DNA of 64,000 bases. It comes from Bin87 sp965204395. GTDB lineage: Bacteria; Chloroflexota; Dehalococcoidia; Lucifugimonadales; UBA3495. Below are positions 8,923 to 16,511 of this stretch, one piece after another. The stretch spans positions 4,030,001-4,094,000 of the forward strand of contig OZ241987.1 in assembly GCA_965204395.1 (NCBI GenBank), in the 5' to 3' direction. The notes under the pieces were generated by a model, which saw nothing but the letters and a program-made list of their open reading frames with translations, was not told the origin of the DNA and searched no databases. The position numbers and the translations under genes are program-made. Each line of letters begins with the position of its first letter. Positions within the stretch are counted from its first letter, which is position 1.

Positions 8923-9333
8923 ATGGAAAACACTCTGGATCTGCTCAAGGAACTGACCAGCGACCCCAACATGATGTGGGTGGTAGGTGGCGGTTCCGTG
9001 GTTAGCGAGAACCACGCCCACGGCATCAGGGAACCTGAGGTGCATAACGGGTGGGCAACTATAGAGGCCGACAATTGGCACTTCCACCTCCAGTTGGAAC
9101 AGATCGATGGGATACAGTTTGTCGAGGCCACCAGCCACGGCGATATGAAATCCTACTACGTTCGGTTCTCGCGCAACTGGGAGGACACCCTGGTGCGGTG
9201 CTATTTCCCGAATCCGTACCTGGACGACAACGAAAAGCGCACCGAGTTGCAACCCGACAAATTGCGCGCATTTGAGGAAGCCCGTGACCGCTGGGTCGGC
9301 AAGGAGGACGACCTCATATTTGTCGAACGCTGA
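8923..9333 (+). CDS. Unrecognised small cytosolic protein in the cobalt chelatase locus
   Basis: 136 residues from ATG 8923, chosen because AGGAGGG (8909-8915) lies 7 bases upstream; an in-frame ATG at 8896 would overlap cobN and has no such site. There is no signal peptide or membrane segment. The middle alternates strand-like phrases: NGWATIEADNWHFHLQL, IQFVEATSHGD, SYYVRFSR, and a charged helical end. This spacing recalls ChuX/HutX-type tetrapyrrole carriers, but that is a weak, motif-level impression. Its placement between cobN and cbtB, 16 bases after cobN, suggests a job linked to cobalt or corrin handling. Function unknown. Confidence 0.75.
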   Translation: MENTLDLLKELTSDPNMMWVVGGGSVVSENHAHGIREPEVHNGWATIEADNWHFHLQLEQIDGIQFVEATSHGDMKSYYVRFSRNWEDTLVRCYFPNPYLDDNEKRTELQPDKLRAFEEARDRWVGKEDDLIFVER

Positions 9334-9447
9334 CCAACGATTCTGTCGATAGTGTCTGACTGCCCGTATTGTGTATCGGACTGCAAGGCACTAAAATGAC
9401 GGACTAATGAGACTGAAACCGTTCATCCCGACTAGAGGAGTGAAAAC

Positions 9448-9648
9448 ATGGGCATGATCAACCGCTTCCTGTCCGCCACCGATACCGCTGCATGGGCTCC
9501 GTGGCTGGTCCTCGGCGCCATCGGCCTGTACATGGTCGGATACGTTGATGCAGGAGTGCACGCCGCTTCTATTGGCGCCCCTGGAATCCTGGGCACCGTC
9601 CACGAATTTTTCCACCACGCGCGCCACGTCGCGTTCATGTGCCACTAG
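9448..9648 (+). CDS. cbtB: CbtB, small subunit of a predicted cobalt transporter
   Basis: 66 residues with one transmembrane helix (about residues 17-36, WLVLGAIGLYMVGYV) and the histidine-rich tail HEFFHHARHVAFMCH. That tail is the hallmark of CbtB and probably contributes metal ligands. GAGGAG lies 8 bases before ATG 9448; a second ATG two codons in is also possible. CbtB normally sits next to CbtA under cobalamin control. Here cbtA follows after a terminator and a structured spacer. The assignment rests on the C-terminal motif, the size and the neighbour. Confidence 0.85.
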   Translation: MGMINRFLSATDTAAWAPWLVLGAIGLYMVGYVDAGVHAASIGAPGILGTVHEFFHHARHVAFMCH

Positions 9649-9659
9649 GCTTTGTTTCG

Positions 9660-9690
9660 GCCCGGCGTCACCGTACGCCGGGCTTCATTT
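9660..9690 (+). terminator. Terminator between cbtB and cbtA
   Basis: GCCCGGCGT (9660-9668) and ACGCCGGGC (9675-9683) form a perfect 9-bp stem with a 6-base loop, followed by TTCATTTT. It would stop most transcription before cbtA, so cbtA may depend on readthrough or its own promoter. Confidence 0.7.
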
Positions 9691-9695
9691 TCTGA

Positions 9696-9755
9696 GTCCG
9701 ACCGGCGTCGGACCAGACCCGGCGATTTCGCCGCGCGGGTGCTCACTGGAGCATC
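9696..9755 (+). promoter_or_regulatory. Structured leader upstream of cbtA
   Basis: Three consecutive helices are visible. GTCCGAC/GTCGGAC (9696-9702/9707-9713) closes a CGGC loop. ACCCG/CGGGT (9717-9721/9736-9740) encloses a small GGCGA/TCGCC hairpin. TGCTC/GAGCA (9740-9744/9749-9753) ends just before a Shine-Dalgarno sequence. The layout resembles a cis-acting RNA but matches no class I can name; it lacks the cobalamin core. Confidence 0.4.
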
Positions 9756-9769
9756 AGGAGGAGTGCGCT

Positions 9770-9802
9770 GTGAATCTGCCTGACCGGGTTAAACGTTGTT
9801 GA
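9770..9802 (+). CDS. Possible 10-codon leader peptide before cbtA
   Basis: AGGAGGAG (9756-9763) stands 6 bases before GTG 9770, which opens a 10-codon frame (MNLPDRVKRC) ending at TGA 9800-9802. That is 60 bases before cbtA. The ribosome site is stronger than the one for cbtA. It may be a leader peptide or simply a chance start near a purine-rich stretch. Confidence 0.3.
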   Translation: MNLPDRVKRC

Positions 9803-9862
9803 CGACTTAGTTGTCACGGCGACCTATAAACCCTCACAGACGGCTATTCACTGGAGATTATC

Positions 9863-10660
9863 ATGACGCGTATTCTGCCCACCGCCCTCATCATGGGTGT
9901 CATCGTAGGCCTCCTGGTTGCGGCCTACATGAACATATTCAACGTCCCCGTCATGGAATGGGCCATCGGCTTGGAAGGATGTGACATCGACCGCGCCGGT
10001 TGCGCCGAGGAACTGGCGAACGCTGAAGAAGAAGCGCCGCTGCCCCTTGCCTTCGCCATCACGCTTGGTGGTCAACGCATCGGGATGAGTCTCGGTTTGG
10101 CGGTTATAGGCATCCTGTTTGGAGCGGTTTTTGCCGGCCTGTACCATTTGGCTCGCAACGCCACCCCCGGTTGGAATCCGTGGGCGTGGGCCACAGTGGC
10201 AGGGTTGCTGGGTTTCTGGGGCGTTTCCATGTACAGCCAGATCAAATTCCCCTTGAATCCGCCCGGAATCGGCAGCGATGAGACACTGCTAGCTCGCCAG
10301 GGCTTCCAGTTTTTGTTCATCGCCGTCTCTACTGTATCCGTAGCGTTGGTGATCTACGGCTTCGGACTGGTGAACCGATCCACCACCGGGTCAGGACGTT
10401 GGGTCCGGTACGGAGGTATCGGATTGGCCTATGCCGTCGTAGCCCTGTTGCTCGCTTTTGCCATCCCTAGCGTTCGCGACGCCGCGCCGGATTGGTTGCC
10501 GCCTGAACTAACCATAATGTTCCGTACGTTTACCGCCGCCGGCCATTTCCTGCTTTGGATGGGCATCGCCTTCGCCACCGTGGGCTACCGCATGTATCGG
10601 GAACGCAACGCGCACGCCTATCCCAACACGACGGGCCCAGCCCCCGCCACTACGGGTTGA
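9863..10660 (+). CDS. cbtA: CbtA, membrane subunit of a predicted cobalt transporter
   Basis: 265 residues with about five or six hydrophobic segments: residues 4-24, 75-95, 105-125, 145-170, 180-200 and near 220-240. FPLNPPGIGSDETLLARQ after the third segment is characteristic of CbtA. A loop after the first helix holds two cysteines (CDIDRAGC). GGAG lies 8 bases before ATG 9863. CbtA and CbtB are predicted, not proven, to import cobalt. The gene lies between cbtB and the chelatase motor, matching the cobalt theme of the locus. Confidence 0.85.
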   Translation: MTRILPTALIMGVIVGLLVAAYMNIFNVPVMEWAIGLEGCDIDRAGCAEELANAEEEAPLPLAFAITLGGQRIGMSLGLAVIGILFGAVFAGLYHLARNATPGWNPWAWATVAGLLGFWGVSMYSQIKFPLNPPGIGSDETLLARQGFQFLFIAVSTVSVALVIYGFGLVNRSTTGSGRWVRYGGIGLAYAVVALLLAFAIPSVRDAAPDWLPPELTIMFRTFTAAGHFLLWMGIAFATVGYRMYRERNAHAYPNTTGPAPATTG

Positions 10661-10667
10661 TCCCACA

Positions 10668-12734
10668 ATGACCCAACCCTCACCAGGACGGGAACCGCGG
10701 TTCCCGTTCACCGCCATCGTCGGCCAAACCCCGATGAAGCGCGCGCTGTTGCTCAACGCAATCAATCCGCGCATCGGAGGCGTGTTGGTTCGCGGCAAAA
10801 AGGGAACCGCCAAAAGCACGGCGGTGCGCTCCTTGGCTGCATTGCTGCCCCAGGTGCCGGTGGTTCCCGGCTGTCCGTATAGTTGCCAACCGGGCAATCC
10901 GCAGGAAGTGTGCCAGTGGTGTCAGCAGGGTGCACGGACTGGCGGACCATCTGACCGGCAGGTTCGGATTGTTGACCTGCCCGTTGGTGCGACCGAGGAT
11001 CGGCTGGTCGGATCGCTGGACATCGAGCAGGCCATCAAGTCTGGCGAAAAGAACTTCGAACCGGGCCTCATTGCTGCGGCCCATCGCGGCATCCTCTACA
11101 TCGACGAAGTGAACCTACTCAATGACCACTTGGTCGATGTGCTGCTGGACGCGGCCGCCATGGGACGCAACTACGTGGAGCGTGAGGGCATCTCCGTTAG
11201 CCACGACGCCGAGTTCATGCTGGTCGGGACCATGAACCCCGAGGAGGGCGATCTAAGGCCCCAGTTGCTTGACCGGTTCGGACTGGCTGTGGAGGTCGAC
11301 GGAGTATTCCAGTCAGAAGAAAGGCGCGAGGTGGTGCGTCGGCGTATGGCGTTCGAAGCCGCGCCGTTCGACTTCATGGACTCTTGGGCCGAGGCGGAGC
11401 AGGCTGAGCGCGATCGCCTGTTGTCCAGCCAGCAGCTCCTTGCGGATGTCATAGTTCCGGATGACATCTTGGAATTGATCACCGACATATGCGCTGAGTA
11501 CCAGGTGGACGGGCTTCGGGGCGACATCGTGATGTACAAAACGGCCAGCACCATCGCCGCCTACGAGGGCAGGTCAGTGGTCGGCGTCGAGGACGTGCGA
11601 GAAGCCGCGTTGATGGCTCTCTTGCACCGCCAGCGCCGCCAACCCTTCCAGCAGCCCCATCTGGTTACCGAGCAACTGGACAACATGCTGGACGATTTCC
11701 AGAACCAGCAGCGCGAACGGGAGCCTTCCAACCAGGACGATTCACGTAACGACGAACCCGCCGACGATAGCGATAGAGAACCCGACCCCCCTGAACCCGA
11801 AGACGACGACCCAGTTGAAGGCGCTTTAGGGGACGAGTGGTTCGAAATCGGCGACCCTTACGCCGTCCAGAACCTCCAGGTGCAGCCGCCCGACCGTCGA
11901 GCCCGGCGATCCTCTGGGCGGCGCGCTACTACGGTCAGCGGGTCCTCAAACGGCCGTTACGTCGCCGCCCACGTTCCCGAAGGTCCGGCGACCGACCTGG
12001 CGCTGGACGCTACCCTCAGAGCCGCTGCACCATACCAGGACTCCCGACGCCGCTCGGCCGGACAAGGTTCCGCAGCGTTTCTCATCGAACCTTGGGACGT
12101 GCGTGGGAAGGTTCGCGAAACGCGTACCGGTTCCTTGATCCTGTTCGTGGTGGATGCCAGCGGCTCCATGGGAGCCCAGCGTCGCATGGTCGCCGTCAAA
12201 GGCGCGGTGATGTCCCTACTCTTGGATGCCTATCAGCGCCGCGACCGCGTTGGTCTGATCGCGTTTCGGGGTACGGCCGCGGAGTTACTGTTGCCGCCCA
12301 CTGGCAGCGTCGAAATGGCCCAGTGGTGCCTCCAGGAGATGCCTACCGGTGGACGGACTCCGTTGGCGCGTGCGCTGTACGTCGCTATGGAAACCTTGGA
12401 AACCGAACGCTTGAAAGACCGCGACGTGTTGCCGTTGCTGGTGTTGCTGTCGGACGGCCGCGCTAATGTGTCTCTCTCCAACGACCAGTTGACCCAATTG
12501 GCCTCCGCCGACCCTGAAGTTCAGAACCTGGGTCAAACCATAGCCGACGCCAAAATCCCGGCCGTGGTCGTGGACACTGAACAGGATTTCATCAAGTTGG
12601 GGCTGGCGCAAGGCATCGCCGATTCCATGTCGGCGCGGTACATCAAGCTGGATGACCTGGCGGCCGAAAGCCTCGCTGATGTGGTGCGTCGAGAGTTGCC
12701 CGGCGAGGTGCCCGACACCGCTGTGATAACATGA
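10668..12734 (+). CDS. Fused ChlI-ChlD type cobaltochelatase motor (AAA ATPase plus VWA domain)
   Basis: 688 residues. Residues about 10-340 are a BchI/ChlI-type AAA module: Walker A GKKGTAKST (43-51), ILYIDEVNLLNDHLVD (Walker B region) and the arginine-bearing LRPQLLDRFGL. An acidic, proline-rich linker spans about 345-385. The C-terminal VWA domain starts with the MIDAS motif DASGS near residue 496. A four-cysteine pattern (C-x3-C-x8-C-x2-C, GCPYSC...CQWC) follows Walker A, as in the putative cobaltochelatase family. It starts 7 bases after cbtA and would power CobN. ATP hydrolysis drives metal insertion in this enzyme class. Confidence 0.92.
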   Translation: MTQPSPGREPRFPFTAIVGQTPMKRALLLNAINPRIGGVLVRGKKGTAKSTAVRSLAALLPQVPVVPGCPYSCQPGNPQEVCQWCQQGARTGGPSDRQVRIVDLPVGATEDRLVGSLDIEQAIKSGEKNFEPGLIAAAHRGILYIDEVNLLNDHLVDVLLDAAAMGRNYVEREGISVSHDAEFMLVGTMNPEEGDLRPQLLDRFGLAVEVDGVFQSEERREVVRRRMAFEAAPFDFMDSWAEAEQAERDRLLSSQQLLADVIVPDDILELITDICAEYQVDGLRGDIVMYKTASTIAAYEGRSVVGVEDVREAALMALLHRQRRQPFQQPHLVTEQLDNMLDDFQNQQREREPSNQDDSRNDEPADDSDREPDPPEPEDDDPVEGALGDEWFEIGDPYAVQNLQVQPPDRRARRSSGRRATTVSGSSNGRYVAAHVPEGPATDLALDATLRAAAPYQDSRRRSAGQGSAAFLIEPWDVRGKVRETRTGSLILFVVDASGSMGAQRRMVAVKGAVMSLLLDAYQRRDRVGLIAFRGTAAELLLPPTGSVEMAQWCLQEMPTGGRTPLARALYVAMETLETERLKDRDVLPLLVLLSDGRANVSLSNDQLTQLASADPEVQNLGQTIADAKIPAVVVDTEQDFIKLGLAQGIADSMSARYIKLDDLAAESLADVVRRELPGEVPDTAVIT

Positions 12735-12764
12735 TTCAATCCTGATTTCACCGCGAGGTCCACG

Positions 12765-14084
12765 ATGCCGCGCACCCTGCCATACGCCGATATGGATAAA
12801 ATCCTTTCCCTGTCCAAGCGACGGGGTTTCGTCTTTCAGTCCAGTGAGGTGTATGGAGGTTTGGGATCGACTTGGGACTACGGCCCCCTCGGCGTCGAAC
12901 TCAAGCGCAACGTCAAGGAGGCTTGGTGGCGTTCCGTTGTCTCTGAGCGTGACGACGTCGTAGGATTGGACGCCGCGATTCTCATGCATCCCCGCGTCTG
13001 GGAAGCCAGTGGACACGTTGAAAATTTCAGCGACCCTCTGGTCGAATGTCGTGAGTGCCACCGTCGATTCCGCCAGGACCAACTCGAAACTGACGTTTGT
13101 CCTGTGTGTGGTGGCGTATTCACGGAGCCGCGTCGGTTCAACCTCATGTTTCGCACCTTCATGGGTCCCGTTGAGGATTCCAGCGCTGAGGTGTTTCTTC
13201 GCCCCGAAACGGCCCAGGGCATATTCGTCAACTTCCAGAACGTGCAGACCGCGACACGCAAAAAGCTGCCCTTCGGCATCGCCCAGATCGGCAAGGCGTT
13301 CCGCAACGAAATAACCCCCGGCAACTTCACCTTCCGAACCCGCGAATTCGAGCAGATGGAGATCGAGTTCTTCGTGAAACCGGATACCGACGAGGAGTGG
13401 CTTCAACAGTGGGTCAAGGACCGGTTTGAGTGGTACGTGAACTTCGGAATCCGCGCCGAAAACTTGCGCCTGCGCGAACACGCCGGGGACGAGTTGGCTC
13501 ACTACGCCAAGGCAACCTACGACATCGAATACCGCTTCCCCTGGGGTTGGGGCGAGTTGGAAGGCATCGCCGATCGTACTGATTTCGACCTCGGCCGCCA
13601 TAAAGAATTCAGCGGCGAAGACCTGACCTACTTCGACGATGAAATACACGAGCGCTATCTGCCGTATGTCATCGAACCGTCCGGCGGCGTGGACCGCGCC
13701 ACGCTCGCCTTTTGGTTAGATAGCTATGACGAAGAACCGGACGGCAACGACACCCGAACCGTCCTGCACTTCCATCGCGCTCTAGCCCCTGTCACCGTTG
13801 CCGTTCTGCCGCTAAGCCGCAACGCCCGGCTGGCCCCAACCGCCCGCGCCGTGTACGACCTAGTCCGCCGGCGGTTCCGCTCTCAGTTCGACGACGCCCA
13901 GAGCATCGGCCGCCGTTACCGTCGCCAGGATGAAATCGGCACCCCCTACTGCGTAACGGTCGACTTCGACACACTTGACGACCAGGCGGTCACCATCCGC
14001 GACCGCGACACCATGGCCCAGGAACGCATCCCCATCGGCGCTCTCCTCGACGTACTCCAGGACCGCTACGACCACGGCTGGTAG
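12765..14084 (+). CDS. glyQS: Glycyl-tRNA synthetase, single-chain dimeric type
   Basis: 439 residues of the class II, homodimeric glycyl-tRNA synthetase, which charges tRNA-Gly. The N-terminal GLGSTWDYGPLGVELK is motif 1 and diagnostic. The cysteine pairs CREC and CPVC form a zinc-knuckle-like insert. Motif 2 appears as FRNEITPGNFTFRTREF, and motif 3 as GGVDRATLAFW. The C-terminal part (VLPLSRNARLAP onward) is the anticodon-binding domain. No T-box leader is visible in the 30-base gap after the chelatase gene, so it may be co-transcribed. birA follows after 11 bases. Confidence 0.97.
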   Translation: MPRTLPYADMDKILSLSKRRGFVFQSSEVYGGLGSTWDYGPLGVELKRNVKEAWWRSVVSERDDVVGLDAAILMHPRVWEASGHVENFSDPLVECRECHRRFRQDQLETDVCPVCGGVFTEPRRFNLMFRTFMGPVEDSSAEVFLRPETAQGIFVNFQNVQTATRKKLPFGIAQIGKAFRNEITPGNFTFRTREFEQMEIEFFVKPDTDEEWLQQWVKDRFEWYVNFGIRAENLRLREHAGDELAHYAKATYDIEYRFPWGWGELEGIADRTDFDLGRHKEFSGEDLTYFDDEIHERYLPYVIEPSGGVDRATLAFWLDSYDEEPDGNDTRTVLHFHRALAPVTVAVLPLSRNARLAPTARAVYDLVRRRFRSQFDDAQSIGRRYRRQDEIGTPYCVTVDFDTLDDQAVTIRDRDTMAQERIPIGALLDVLQDRYDHGW

Positions 14085-14095
14085 TATCGACTCCC

Positions 14096-14899
14096 ATGCC
14101 ACCGTCCATCGTCTCCCAGATGCTCCGCGCCGGCCTATACACGGCCATCGTTGGCCGCACCGTGCGCTACTATCAGTCCACCGTGTCCACCATGGACGAC
14201 GCTGCAGAGTGGGCCCGCGACGGTGCTGATGACGGCGTGGTAGTCGTCGCCGAAACCCAGACCGCCAGTCGAGGTCGCCTTGGTCGACGTTGGGTGTCCG
14301 ATTCGGGAAACCTATATTTCTCCGTTCTCTTTCGCCCTGAAGCCGATGCATTGCCCATGCTCAGCCCTTTGGCGGGCGTCGCTGTGGCTCGCTCCATCCG
14401 CCAGGTGTCAGGGCTGTATCCGGCCATCAAGTGGCCAAACGACATCACCGTTGATGGCCGTAAAGTAGCCGGCATTCTCGCCGAGAGCGCAATGTCCGGC
14501 AGCCACATCCAACACGCCGTCGTGGGCATCGGCGTGAACATCGCGCTCGACGTCACATCCGACCCCGAGATCTCCGCCAGCGCAGCCAGCCTGAACCACC
14601 TATCGGACTCCGAGGTTGACCGCTCGGAATTGCTGTGGCGCATCCTGCAGCACATGGACGCGCTGTATCTGGATCTGCTGCGAGGACGTTCCCCCATTCC
14701 CGAGTGGCGCCGCTGGTTGGACACGCTCGGTCAGCGGGTGGTGGTTTCTCACCACGGTGTGCGCAACTCAGGCCTGGCCGAGGACATCGACGAGCATGGC
14801 AATCTGCTGTTGCGCCAGGACGATGGGCAGTTGTTGACCCTCACCGCCGGAGATATTACTCTGCGCGCAGTCGAAGGGGAGCCACTGGCGCATGCTTGA
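14096..14899 (+). CDS. birA: Biotin--[acetyl-CoA carboxylase] ligase
   Basis: 267 residues of the BirA/BPL catalytic type. SRGRLGRRW is the biotinyl-AMP loop (usually GRGRxGR, first Gly replaced by Ser here). Other signatures are IKWPNDITVDGRKVAGILAE and VGIGVNI. It transfers biotin to the carrier lysine of acetyl- or propionyl-CoA carboxylase. There is no N-terminal DNA-binding helix-turn-helix, so it is a ligase only. The C-terminal small domain (ITLRAVEGEPL) is complete. Its end overlaps the following SDR gene by 8 bases, implying translational coupling. Confidence 0.95.
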   Translation: MPPSIVSQMLRAGLYTAIVGRTVRYYQSTVSTMDDAAEWARDGADDGVVVVAETQTASRGRLGRRWVSDSGNLYFSVLFRPEADALPMLSPLAGVAVARSIRQVSGLYPAIKWPNDITVDGRKVAGILAESAMSGSHIQHAVVGIGVNIALDVTSDPEISASAASLNHLSDSEVDRSELLWRILQHMDALYLDLLRGRSPIPEWRRWLDTLGQRVVVSHHGVRNSGLAEDIDEHGNLLLRQDDGQLLTLTAGDITLRAVEGEPLAHA

Positions 14900-15701
14900 A
14901 AACCTATATCTCGACGGCAAAGTGGTTGTCATCACGGGTGGCGGCACCGGTTTGGGATTGGAGATGGTGCGCGCCCTCACCCGCTCCGGCGCCAATCTGG
15001 CCATCGCCGGCCGGCGCCCCGGACCCATTGAGGCGGCCAGGGATGAGGCGATTGCCGCCGGCCAGGACGCCATCGCAGTCCCCACCGACGTGTCCAAGTC
15101 CTCCGACGCCGATGCCCTGATCCAGGCAACCCTCGATCATTTCGGCCGAATCGATGTGATGATCAACAACGCCGCCATGGTCGCCGACAACGTCCTCAAA
15201 CCCATCTGGGAAATCACCGATGATGACTGGGATGCCGCCATGTCGGTCAACCTGAACGGCGCATTCTTCTGTTCCCGGGCCGCCGCCAAGCCCATGGCCG
15301 ACGCGGGCAAGGGCAAAATCGTCAACGTCGCGTCGGGTTTCGGGCTGCGCGGTGGGCGCGACATCTACATGTACTGCACCTCCAAGGGCGGGGTGATCCA
15401 ACTCACGCGCGTTCTCTCGTTCAGCCTCGCCCGCTACGGCATCACCGCCAACAGCATCGTGCCCGGGTTTATTCCTACTATAGATCCCGGCGCCGAAATC
15501 AACCGGACCCTGCCCCAATCCGGCGATTTCCTGCCCACCGGCAAACTGGGCAAGCCGGAGGATCTGGGCCCCGTCGCCGTCTTTTTGTCCTCAGACGCAT
15601 CTGACTACATGACGGGCGAAATGTTCATCCTGGATGGCGCCGGACTCGCATCCGGTATCGCCCCAACCGGTCATGCGCCGGTGGCAGAATTGGAACCGTA
15701 G
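14892..15701 (+). CDS. SDR family oxidoreductase (catalytically intact)
   Basis: 269 residues of the classical short-chain dehydrogenase/reductase fold. It has the NAD(P) motif TGGGTGLG (residues about 14-21), MINNAA for the NNAG motif, a serine in NVASGFG and YCTSK for the catalytic YxxxK. An arginine after the second strand (AGRRP) favours NADP. The substrate cannot be told. It overlaps birA by 8 bases and is followed 27 bases later by a second, degraded SDR gene, suggesting tandem duplication or a two-subunit enzyme. Confidence 0.9.
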   Translation: MLENLYLDGKVVVITGGGTGLGLEMVRALTRSGANLAIAGRRPGPIEAARDEAIAAGQDAIAVPTDVSKSSDADALIQATLDHFGRIDVMINNAAMVADNVLKPIWEITDDDWDAAMSVNLNGAFFCSRAAAKPMADAGKGKIVNVASGFGLRGGRDIYMYCTSKGGVIQLTRVLSFSLARYGITANSIVPGFIPTIDPGAEINRTLPQSGDFLPTGKLGKPEDLGPVAVFLSSDASDYMTGEMFILDGAGLASGIAPTGHAPVAELEP

Positions 15702-15728
15702 CTCCACAAAGCCAAGGACCATCACGCC

Positions 15729-16511
15729 GTGCTGTCCAATACACCCGACTACCTGCCCGCCGAATACAGTCTCGCCGGTCATACTGCGATAGTCGCCTCC
15801 TGCGGCGGTGATGAAACCCCACAGCTAGCCGCGGCCCTTGCTGAAGCCGGAGCCACCGTGTTCGCTGTCGCCCGGCACCTGGATTCGGTCGACGCCATTC
15901 GCGCGAAAGTATCCGCGGTCAACGGTGACGAGGTGGGCGGATACGCGGGGCGATGGGATACCCCGGAACAAGCGGCTGCGGTGTTGTCGGCTTTCGGCGC
16001 TGCACACCAACGTGTGGACATAATGGTCAACGATACTCGCAGCTTCTTCGCCAAGCCAGCCGCCGAAATTTCCATCCAGGAATGGGATGAGCTCCACGCG
16101 CGCAACGTCCGCGCCACGTTCATGCTCAGCCAGGCGGTGGGTCATCAGATGCTTGAGCAACAGTACGGTCGAATGGTCAACGTGATCTCAAACCTGGCGG
16201 AGCGCGGCGTCATCAACTGCTCGGCATACAGCGCCACGCAGGCCGCAGTACTGTCCCTGACCCGCTCCTTTGCCGTCGAGTGGGGACGCAGCGAAATCCG
16301 AGTCAACGCCGTAGGCTCCGGATGGTCCACTGCGGCGGACATTCCCTTGGAAACCCAGCGCGAGGAACTCCTGGTCCGCTACACCCCGATGCGTCGCAAG
16401 GGACACCCTCGCGATCTTGCCGCCATGCTGGTGTACCTCTGTTCACCTCACTGCGACTATCCTAGCGGCCAACCCGTGTACATCGACGGCGGCGCTAACG
16501 CCCACCCATGA
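15729..16511 (+). CDS. SDR-fold protein with degenerate cofactor and catalytic motifs
   Basis: 260 residues from GTG 15729 (AAGGA about 10 bases upstream). The fold is clearly SDR: the C-terminal RSEIRVNAVGSGW and PSGQPVYIDGG are typical. The key motifs are altered. The TGxxxGxG loop reads ASCGGDET, NNAG reads VNDTRS, and the catalytic YxxxK reads YSATQ, with Gln replacing the lysine. An inactive or regulatory partner of the preceding intact SDR is the simplest reading; a different chemistry without the lysine is the alternative. Its stop overlaps the next ATG (ATGA at 16508). Confidence 0.85.
   Translation: MLSNTPDYLPAEYSLAGHTAIVASCGGDETPQLAAALAEAGATVFAVARHLDSVDAIRAKVSAVNGDEVGGYAGRWDTPEQAAAVLSAFGAAHQRVDIMVNDTRSFFAKPAAEISIQEWDELHARNVRATFMLSQAVGHQMLEQQYGRMVNVISNLAERGVINCSAYSATQAAVLSLTRSFAVEWGRSEIRVNAVGSGWSTAADIPLETQREELLVRYTPMRRKGHPRDLAAMLVYLCSPHCDYPSGQPVYIDGGANAHP

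Noticed and set aside
9690..9862. Second cobalamin or NiCo riboswitch before cbtA
   Set aside because: Stems are present but neither the B12 box nor a recognisable NiCo core was found; kept only as an unclassified structured leader.
10668..12734. Magnesium chelatase ChlI/ChlD for chlorophyll
   Set aside because: CobN, the cobalamin riboswitch and CbtAB surround it, and no bch/chl genes are seen.
12735..12764. T-box leader before glyQS
   Set aside because: The gap after the preceding gene is only 30 bases and holds no T-box motif.
12285..13649. A 454-codon minus-strand frame
   Set aside because: It lies antisense to the clear glyQS gene and the chelatase motor and has no protein motif.
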